Source: Thinopyrum elongatum
Taxonomy: Eukaryota; Streptophyta; Magnoliopsida; Poales; Poaceae
DNA length: 64,000 nucleotides
Assembly: GCA_011799875.1 (NCBI GenBank)
Contig: CM022297.1
Coordinates: 441,241,292-441,305,291, forward strand
Direction of reading: 5' to 3'
Below the pieces are notes generated by a model. That model was not told the origin of the DNA. It did no database searches and saw nothing but the letters and a program-made list of their open reading frames with translations. The translations under genes and the position numbers were made by a program. Positions within the stretch are counted from its first letter, which is position 1. Every line of letters starts with the position of its first letter. Below, one piece after another: positions 56,278 to 64,000 of the stretch.

Positions 56278-57130
56278 CTTTTTTCATGGTAATACGTGTC
56301 TCATTCATATTATAAAGATCAAAGTACAAGTCACGTAAGGACCGACATGAAAAAACTGAAAAGATAGTAGAACATCTCTGAGCTTCATACCAACGCCTGT
56401 CACCTGCCTCCGGCACCACCATAGTAGCCACCGAAACAAAGAATGACGGATCACGTCCTCACCCGAGCTCGATGCGGCTCCATCGCTGATATGCAGCTTT
56501 GCGGACCTCCAAGGTGGCTCACCAAAAGTGAAGCCATTGTCGTTGAACGAATCAGACCGGGGCAACACCCCGGACACGCCATCGAACTCCAGATCTGGCA
56601 CCACACCACGACTAAGACGCCGAAGGAGGAAACCATACCTGCCATCCACGAACCACGAACCCAGCAGACGTTCCGTCTTTCAGATGTTGTCGATGCATAC
56701 CACAATCTGCATCCGCTCCTGGATTACCTCCTAAGCTCCGCGCCGACGCTGGAGCAAACGCCGTCGCAACGGCGGAGCCCGAGGACACAGGTCCACCACG
56801 AGGATGCCGCCGCCGCCACGCCATCCTTGCTTGAACAGACTGGTTTCCAAATTCACCCCCAACCATAGGACCGAAGGCCTCGCCAGGGATGGATCCGAAG
56901 AATCTTTATTCAGCGCCGTCATCGTCACCGCCGAAGCCAAGACGATGAGCAGCCTAAAAACCTAGACTACGAGAGAGTAAAACGATCCACACGCGTGGAT
57001 CCGGCGACCCCCCCTCACCACCGACGATCGAGGTCGCCGGCGGAGGGGAGCTGCCGGAGGACGGCGCTAGAAGATTGGCCTCCTGGCGGCGGCTAGGGTT
57101 CCAGCCGCCAGGACCAGAGGATGCGTATGT
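56278..57130 (-). mobile_element. Non-autonomous retroposon with 17-bp TSD
   Basis: Minus-strand unit of 853 bp. It begins GC-rich at 57130 (CATCCTCTGGTCCTGGCGGC) and ends ...TATTACCATGAAAAAAG at 56278. The perfect 17-bp direct repeat TCCCCCTCACATCATTT flanks it (56261-56277 and 57131-57147). Long variable TSD plus an A-rich tail indicate L1-type target-primed insertion. Frames inside (56443-56868 plus; 56305-56649 minus) have no recognised domain. It is too long for a typical SINE and lacks an obvious tRNA head; I think it is a non-autonomous LINE derivative. Confidence 0.8.
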
Positions 57131-57304
57131 TCCCCCTCACATCATTTGATCATAAGGTTACTCACCTTCGTATGTGGCACGTACGAGTTGTACGTAGACA
57201 CACACACTTACACAGCCGATCCGCCCGCCCGTCATACAAACCGGCGCACACCCCTCCATCCTGGGCATGGCCCATTTTTCTTTTCTTTTCTTTTCTTTTT
57301 TCAA

Positions 57305-57390
57305 CCTTCAAAAAATAGGTGCTTGAGGTAGGATTCAAACTCCCAACCTCTTGGTTTACTTCCAGCCATAGTAACCAACTCAGACACATC
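57305..57390 (-). other. tRNA-like segment (SINE head or tRNA relic)
   Basis: The minus strand reads GAGTTGGTTACTATGGCTGG (A-box-like) and GGGAGTTTGAATCCTACC (B-box-like), then an A-rich region (AAAAGAAAAGAAAAG) further 3'. No cloverleaf of functional quality. Confidence 0.4.
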
Positions 57391-57419
57391 ACTAGTTGTG
57401 CTTAATTACTTCTTTTATT

Positions 57420-58130
57420 CTTCTTGTTGTGCATCTTCTCAGTCTAGTTTTCTTGTTATTTTTGTTTTTTACCTCTTTTTTTTATTCTTTACTTTGTCTT
57501 CCTTTTTCTCTTTTATTTTTCATTTGCTTAAATTCGTGAATATTTCCTTAAATTTGTGAACTTTTTCAAATTTATGACCTTGTTTTTGAATCCGTGAACT
57601 TTTTTCAAATGAATGAATGTTTTTCAATTTCATAATATTTTATCAAATTCGTAAAAAAAAATTCAAATCAATGATTTTTTTTCAACTCCACGAACTTTTT
57701 TCAAATTCGTGAACTTTTTTTTGTCAAATTCGTTAATTTTTTTGTGCAAGTGATCAGCTTGGCCCATGGAGTTGACGTCCCTATCGCAAGCGCGCACTCG
57801 TCGCTACATGTGGCAGAAATTTTTGAACACCAACAGAAAAAATCAAAAATTTGATTTTCTCGGTTTGTCGGTTTTTATGCCCACCCCTAGCTCCAAGGAA
57901 GAAAAAAGTTCACGAAATTGAAAAATGTTCATCGATTTGAAAAAAAGTTCATGAATTTTAGAAACTGGGAAATTGAAAAAATTTCATTGATTTAGAGAAA
58001 AGTTCATGAATTAAATACTTTTTTCACAGGAGGCCGCTCGACCAGGCTGGTCCATTGTCGCGCGCGGAAACAGGGAAAAGTTAATATAACAGTTTTAAGT
58101 GCTTGTTTAAATTATGATTTTTAATATTTC
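57420..58130. repeat. AT-rich degenerate 'TTTTTCAAATTCGTGAAC' repeats
   Basis: Many imperfect copies of TTCAAATTCGTGAACTTTTT from 57530 to 57750 and inverted versions (AAAAGTTCATGAATT) from 57900 to 58020: a loose inverted repeat around a central segment with GCGCGCACTCG. No ORF; probably a worn foldback element. Confidence 0.55.
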
Positions 58131-58141
58131 TCTTCTTCAAT

Positions 58142-59075
58142 TCTGGCATGGATGCCTACCATGGGCATGCCCACTTGCTGGCAAAAGCTGAAGTCATTTC
58201 GCGAATGTCCGAAAAACACCATGTTCAACGGAGGGTGTTCGGGAGGCCAGTAGGCTCCGTTTGAGAGCAAGTTTTCTTGCATCCGTTGACCCAATTTTTT
58301 TCATGAGCTTATATGACCAATTAATGGCACCATGCCAAGTTATTTTATTTTTTGACATTTTTTTTTGCATTTTCTGGTGTTTTCTCGGTAAAAAAAGATC
58401 GATAAATGGCCGAACATGTCGCAACTTGCATATAGTGTCAAAAAACATTCAGACCTGACATGGATGCCTACCATGGGGCATGCTCACCTTCTTGCAAATT
58501 TTGAGTTCATTTGAAGGATGTCCAAACATAGACCATGTTCAATGAAGGGTGTTCGGGTAAGCCAGAATGCTCCGTCTGAGAGCACGTTGTTTTTCGATAT
58601 CCTTGAAATGACCCTAATTTTTTTCATGGCCTTGTATGACCAATTCAAGGCACCATGCCAACTTATTTTGCTTTTAAACAAATTTTGCATTTTTTGCATT
58701 TTTTTCAGTCAAAAAAGGTCGATAAATGATCGGACATGTGGCAAGTTGCATACGGTGTCGAAAATCGTTCAAACCTGACATAAATGCCTACATGGGTATT
58801 CCCATCTGCTTTGAAAAGATGGAGTCATTTCAAGAATTTCCCAAATTAGATCATGTTCAACGGAGAGTGTCCAGGTAGGACAGAAGGCTCCGTCCGAGAG
58901 CACATTGTTTCTCAAAATTCTTGAAAGGCCCCAAATCTGTTTCATGACCTTGTATGATAAATTTAAGGCATCATGCCAAATTGTTTTGGTTTTCGACAAA
59001 TTTTGCATTTTTTGAAGTTTTCTCGGTCAAAAAAGAATGATAAATGGTCGGACGTGTCGCAACTTGCATTCTTTT
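58142..59075 (+). repeat. Three tandem units of ~313, 320 and 300 bp
   Basis: Units start at CTGGCATGGATGCC (58142), CTGACATGGATGCC (58455) and CTGACATAAATGCC (58775). Shared landmarks are ACCATGTTCAACGGAGGGTG, GGCTCCGTTTGAGAGCA, CACCATGCCAA and GTCGCAACTTGCAT. Identity by eye about 75-80%. No conserved frame; a satellite-like or transposon-derived array. Confidence 0.85.
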
Positions 59076-59462
59076 TGGCATAAAGTGCCTTAAAAAGACC
59101 GTTTTCATTACGATTGTGTTTTTACATCACCGGTAGCGGCGCTCCAAATATGTAGAAGCAGGAGGCGTCTTTTTGGCATAATGAAATAATTTGCATCATC
59201 ATATTCATATACATCATCTGTTGTTGAAGCATTGTTTTTCGCCCAAAGTACCCTAAACGGCAGTTTTGAGATGCTCTAAGTCGGCGGAGACAGGCCCCAG
59301 GCAGCCCGGGCCGCTGCCTGGGGCGTGTGAGATGTATTTCCTTTGGATACGGTAGCTCTACTGTAGCTACAGTGCTACAGTGCCCCCAAAGGCTCTCTGG
59401 GGCGTTCAGTTTTCCTGCCGCCGCTACTGCTCTAAGATACAAGCATTCGGAGTGCGCTGATG
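59076..59462. other. 3' flank of the receptor kinase; strong GC hairpin
   Basis: No ORF of note. A near-perfect hairpin with arms GCCCCAGGCAGC and GCTGCCTGGGGC lies at 59294-59324; TAGCTCTACTGTAGCTACAG and repeats follow. It could be the end of a small DNA element or a transcript-end structure. Confidence 0.4.
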
Positions 59463-61631
59463 CTACCTTCCCTCGAGAACCGTCATGGTCATTGTGTTTC
59501 TGGTGTTCACAGTGTCGTCTCTCCTCTCTTCCATCATTGTGAAATATGCAGGCTGGATCGGCGTCGGGAGCGACATGGACGACACACTTCCGTTCTCAAA
59601 TATGGACACGACGGATGACATGAGCGGCCTCCTGCCTGGTTCATCCTCGACGCAGAGGAGCCCGACTTGGATGCAGAGCAATTCCTCATCAGTTGAACAG
59701 CTCCCTGCCATGGATGGATCCACCAGGTCTCTTGCCTTCCCTTCCCTCCACAAGCTCCATGCCTACACGAAGCAACATATGGAATTAGACATAACATGGA
59801 ATGGACTGTACTGAGAAAGGAAGCTAACTGCATAAACTTGGCAGTTCTAGTTAATGCAGGTGCTTACAAAGGCAATAAGGCTCGGAAACTCCATGATGCC
59901 ATCGGAAGAGCTGATCCTGACACCACTCACAATCTCCAGGAGCAGCACGCCGAAGCTGTACACGTCGGACTTGACGGAGAAGACGCCCGCCGTCAAGTAC
60001 TCGGGAGCAATGTAGCCACTGCCCACACATTTTTTGTTTGTTTGTCACGGGAGGTGCTACAATAATTTATGGCAAATGCTAGTAATAACCAACTTAAACC
60101 AAAGTGAACCCTCTTTTTTTTCTTTCTGTAAATTCACCCAAGTGTAACTCACTATGTTCCGACGACGCGCTTGGTGTCGGCCTTCACCTGGTTGTCACCG
60201 AAAATCTTGGCCATGCCGAAATCCGCTATCTTGGGCCTCATCTCCGCGTCCAGCAGCACGTTGCTGGCCTTGAGGTCCCTGTGTATCACCGTCAGCCGAG
60301 AGTCCTGGTGTAGGTAGAGGAGCCCCCTCGCCACGCCCTTGATGATCCCCAGCCGCGTCGGCCAGTCTAGCACCGATTTCATTGCACTGTCTACAGCAAA
60401 AAAACTTGAGGAACTGTGGCAAAGAATAAGTTCAGCAACTTGCTTATTACTTAGGCCTCATTTGGTTTACATGAATTTTGTAGAAATTTTAAAAGATAGG
60501 AATTTTACAGGAATTCTTTTTTGAAGCCCTTTGGTTTGTAGGAATGGATACTTACTCCTATGTAGGATAGGAACCAATACTTCAGATTAATAAGAAAAAA
60601 AACATTAGCCTAGACTCAGTGAAAAAGTTTCTATCATATGAATCAAATGACATCTTTTTTCATATAGAAATTGAGATATTTGTCATCTTATTTTCTATGA
60701 TTTTTTTATTCCCATGATATTCCTATCCTATGAATCAAAGAGACCTGAATGTATACGTACCGAAGAGGATGGTGTCCAGGCCTTTGTTGGGCAGGTACTC
60801 GTAGATGAGCAACTTCTCTGCTGCCTCGGTGCAGCAGCCAAGGAGACGAACCAGGTTCCTGTGCTGAAGTTTGGAGATCAAAATGGCCTCGTTCTTGAAC
60901 TCCTCTGCTCCTTGATCTGAATTTTTACTCAGCCTCTTGATAGCAACCACTTGACCCCTGTCTAATGTTCCCTTTAGAATGAGCAAGAAACAAGTGAGAT
61001 AAAGGTTACTGTACTGTCATTGGGGTGCATCGACCGATGTTTAAGGTGTTAAAACTGTTCCTCGCACCGGATGAGAAAGTTTCAAGTGGCTGAAAATTAG
61101 AAAAACTGGTAAAAAAAATTATAGTACCTTGTAAACCTTGCCGAAGCCTCCACGTCCGATCATGCATGTTTCGGAGAAGTTCCGTGTGGCGGCAACAATG
61201 TCGGCAAACCGTATGCATGGGAACTCAAGATCTTCAGTGTGATCTCCTTGGCCCATTTCATTCCAATTAGACGCGGTCAGCTTGTTTTGGCTCTCGGTTG
61301 AGTTGGTTCTTCTTCCCTTGTCTGTAATATATTCCATCACCAAATGCATGAGCATGACATGTTTAGAGATGACCAAAAGAGTGGAAGAAAAAGAAACCTA
61401 TCTGTACCTCTTTGCTTCAGTTTAGTTTAAATTTTGATTGTAATTGTTTGTTGGTAACTTACCAAGCGGACCGCTTGGTAGTTTAGTTTAAAATTATCAC
61501 TGAAATTTTGCTTAACGAAATTACTGTACCTCTGAACCTGCAGAACCGTAAACAGAAAATGCATGTGAGCATCAGGACACTTGCTAACACCGGCAGCACA
61601 ATTTTCAGTGCGTTTTTGCTTGCGTTTCTTC
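59463..61631 (-). CDS. S-domain (SD1-type) receptor kinase, transmembrane and kinase exons
   Basis: Six exons on the minus strand: 61631-61530, 61321-61128, 60971-60761, 60390-60153, 60018-59868 and 59762-59463; all borders are GT-AG and in phase. The last-but-three to last-but-one exon lengths (211, 238, 151 nt) are those of the S-receptor-kinase family. Exon 1 here holds the membrane helix ([18 protein letters not shown]) and basic RFCRFR. Kinase motifs: [11 protein letters not shown] (Gly loop), VVAIKRL (Lys), [23 protein letters not shown] (catalytic Asp), [16 protein letters not shown] and [12 protein letters not shown], so an active Ser/Thr kinase is plausible. The tail ends MTVLEGR. 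The lectin/SLG/PAN ectodomain exon is not seen up to 64000: either a long first intron or a truncated gene. Likely role: cell-surface signalling in defence or development. Confidence 0.85.
60453..60746. mobile_element. MITE-like element in a receptor-kinase intron
   Basis: The ends AGGCCTCATTTGGTTTACAT and (inverse) AGGTCTCTTTGATTCATAGG are related inverted repeats; the interior is AT-rich with TAGGATAGGAA motifs. No clear TSD. It lies wholly in the intron between the 211-nt and 238-nt exons. Confidence 0.5.
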
Positions 61632-62525
61632 CTGCACATGCAAATGCAGGCAAAGTTTGATCAAAGAACTGAATCGGCCAAAGGGGCGATTTTCTTTACA
61701 GAATTCGGCAAAATCCCAACAGAAATTTGACAAATTTTGGCCAAACGAACCTGCTTGAGGAGTGAAATGAGAACGTTTTCAGAATTTTTTTTAACCTAGT
61801 GTCGTAATTCTTAGTTTGGAACAGTTATGGAAAAACCATACACATGGTAGATGGAAAATTACCCTGTAAACTGTATCTTTGCTTTCTATCCCAATGGTAA
61901 GAAAGTTTGTTATTAACACTTGTGGCTAATGATCGTTTGGTATTATTTTACATAAAAGATTACAATTTACAAAAGGGTAAGTAATTTCTATGTGTTTCGC
62001 TGCAATCTTAAAAACTCAGAATTACATTTTTCATTGAGCTTTTTACGAAATGCGCGGATTTTCCACCATCTAGCCATGTCTTGTGTTTGGTTTGTTTTGT
62101 ACTGCGAAAATCCTAAACTCGCGGAAATTAGTTTACGGGCTGAGTCGTAGGTGTAGCAAAATTCGTTCGGTAAAGTCAACGAGCGAACGTGCTGCAGCTG
62201 TCCATACCGCGCGACGAGCTTCCGGCCGTTGATTCCCTGTGCAAAACAGAGTGCTATACGTGCTGATATCACGACAACATGGCAACATGCGCGTGCATCG
62301 TGCAAAATCGATGCCATGCCGTATTGGAGTCCATTTCATTTGTACTACGCAATAGCTATAGTAAGTTGATTAAATTTATAATTTGGGTAAGTCGATTTTA
62401 TGAGAGGAAGAATGGTCGGATAAGGAGGAATAAAGAAGGACAACTGTCAGATCTTAATCTAAGGCGGCTGGTAGGCGCCTGTCGGCGGCCGAAATTTTGG
62501 CCGATTGCCAGCCCAGCCGTCTGAT
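61632..62525. other. Upstream of receptor-kinase TM exon; no ectodomain seen
   Basis: Searched for lectin, S-locus glycoprotein or PAN motifs on the minus strand; none. A 109-codon minus frame at 61988-62317 has no recognised domain. Probably first-intron or inserted DNA. Confidence 0.5.
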
Positions 62526-62529
62526 TCAG

Positions 62530-63660
62530 CAGCTTTGGTTCGTTGGATCTGTTCCCGCAAAAGGGCACAAACGCTGCATCGTCATCCCCCTCACTCTCCG
62601 CTCTTTCCTTTTTGCTTCAGTGCCGCCACCGTAGATACTTCCCCGTTCCCTTGACTTGCAGCATGGCACTCCGCTCGCCGCCTCGCTGCCACCGCTCGTC
62701 ATTGTAGCACCGTCGTGCACGGGTAGCAGCATGAGCATGCACCCCAATCGCAACTTCCCTTCTCTGGATGCAGCTTCCAACGTTGCTACCGCCATTCGCC
62801 GTCGCGCAGCTTGTCGCCGTGTCGGTCGCTGATAACAGCAACCCCCCTGGCGTCGTGTCGGTCGTCGGTAGCAATGGCTGTTGCTGGTTCCAGCACTTCG
62901 GCTGGTCGGTTGTAGCTCTCCAATAATTGCCATGGCCGTGGCAACACGTCCGTCTCCGGTTGTAGCAGTTGTCATGGTCGGTTCCAGCAAATGGACTGCC
63001 CGGTTGCAGCACCGGTCGTCACCACGACCATCATTGAAGAAGTCGTAACCCGTGCAAAGTCACGGTTTCAACACTGGCATCTCCCAGTTGTAGCATCTGC
63101 TATGCCGGTTCAGCAAAAAAACACATCGCCGTCGGCGATGCCGTGATTGGTCGCCGCAGCAAACCCCATGCGGGTTATAGCATCTACTGGTGTCGGTTGC
63201 AGCAAAAACCTTACCGAACGACATCGCCGCCCGTGACGATGTTGTGACCGGTTGCAGCAATCGTCATGCCGGCTGAAGCATATGTTGTGGCCGGTTCTAG
63301 CAAAAAAACACAACACCGCCCAAGGCCGCCATAGTCATGCCGCGTCCGAGCATCACAAAACGCCGTTCCAGTTGTAGCACCTGTTGTGACCGGTTCTAGC
63401 ATCGGCTGATCTTTCGGTTCCAATAATCTTGTCGCCACCATCACCGCGGTCACAGCACATGACGATGCCGTCGTAGCACCGCCCGACATCGTTGCAGCTC
63501 GACACCCATGCAGGTTGCAGCTGGAAAATATGTGCCCCTTGGTTGCAGCATCGACGGCTGCCGCCGTTTTCCCTCGTCCTGCAACTTGGCAACGTCCCCG
63601 CGGCACCCCGCCAACGGCAGTGATGGCGTGGCCGTATGCAACACCACCGCTGTGCCGTTG
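62530..63660. repeat. Degenerate array of 'GGTTGCAGCA' motifs
   Basis: More than twenty loose copies of GGTTGCAGCA, GGTTGTAGCA or GGTTCTAGCA spaced mostly 25-45 bp, each followed by variable GC-rich sequence with CGTCATGCCG or CGCCG. The many long minus-strand frames, with Cys-Tyr-Asn ('CYN') recurring, result from the repeat and not from a gene. Possibly a diverged minisatellite or part of a Mutator-like element. Confidence 0.6.
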
Positions 63661-64000
63661 TGGTGGTCTGGCGCACGCCTATCCCGCCGCTGCTCCCTAG
63701 CGCCACCCCCATGCGCGTGCCATGGCTGTCGTGCGCGGAGAAGAAAATGAGTAGAGATAGAGAGAAAAGAATGGGCTGAAGACGACCCCGCCAGAGGATA
63801 AGGTCGAGTGGGTTTGGAGGACCGACGCCTTTAATCTAATGACGTAGAAAATTGACTACCCAAATAAAAATTCAGGCGACTTATGCATAGTCGGTTGCAT
63901 ATGGGGAAATACCCTTTGGTTCCTAGGTGTATATACACCTCATATGGGAATTTTTTTGATAATTAAATAAAAATTTAAAAAGTTTGAAAGTTTTTTGCAA
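63661..64000. other. Window end, no recognised content
   Basis: Purine-rich then AT-rich DNA. A palindrome, TAGGTGTATATACACCTCAT (63924-63943), is the only structure noted. Confidence 0.4.

Noticed and set aside
57305..57390. A functional tRNA gene
   Set aside because: A- and B-box-like stretches are present but no good acceptor stem or cloverleaf, and an A-rich tail follows; a SINE or relic is more likely.
62526..63712. Minus-strand ORFs of 119-154 codons
   Set aside because: Frames are kept open by the GGTTGCAGCA repeats; overlapping frames are equally open and no domain is recognisable.
1..64000. CRISPR arrays, operons, prokaryotic promoters or rRNA genes
   Set aside because: None seen; the window is plant nuclear DNA with introns and LTR elements.

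Overview
The window looks like a chromosome of a Triticeae grass (wheat, barley, rye or a relative). The inference rests on nested Angela/BARE-like Copia and Athila-like Gypsy LTR retrotransposons, a roughly 12 kb CACTA (En/Spm) transposon with a CACTGGTAGAAA terminus, Stowaway, hAT and Mutator-type elements, and plant genes with introns. Family names are from memory; no database was searched.

Bases 1-45952 are one transposon nest. The host is a CACTA element with two genes: a TNP2-type transposase, and a second gene with an acidic N-terminal part, proline-rich stretches and a Ulp1-like C-terminal part. The CACTA is now in two pieces facing opposite ways: its 3' half (plus strand, 5405-9023) and its 5' half (minus strand, 29485-45952). 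Both broken ends abut termini of an Athila-like LTR element, with the same 5-bp target duplication (GTATG). The two outer CACTA ends share the same 3-bp duplication (ATG). One inversion after the Athila insertion explains this. Stacked inside are: Athila-A (1-5404, with the far end of its 3' LTR at 12412-12509 and 28957-29484); Athila-D (9379-12411) in the LTR of A; a solo LTR, E (12510-13852 and 28624-28956), also in the LTR of A; Copia-B (minus strand, 13853-28618, TSD CGGAC) in E; and Copia-C (plus strand, 20028-27414) in B. A complete but non-autonomous Athila, G (34891-42815, TSD ACGTT), sits in the transposase gene.

Bases 45953-64000 are the gene-bearing part, with small elements: three Mutator-type MITEs of 411-414 bp with perfect 9-bp TSDs, a larger element with long inverted repeats, an hAT element with a perfect 8-bp TSD carrying a Stowaway MITE, and a retroposon with a 17-bp TSD. 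The host genes, all on the minus strand, are: two tandem Kunitz-type inhibitor genes (one intact at 53914-54582, one split by a MITE); a first exon of the TFIIF beta subunit (55208-55399) that has lost its ATG and is in phase to splice onto the intact Kunitz exon; and the transmembrane and kinase exons of an S-domain (SD1-type) receptor kinase (59463-61631), whose ectodomain exon is not in the window.

The most interesting points are the inversion that separates two halves of one transposon, the probable TFIIF-beta/Kunitz chimeric transcription unit, and the head-to-head Copia LTRs with an internal deletion.
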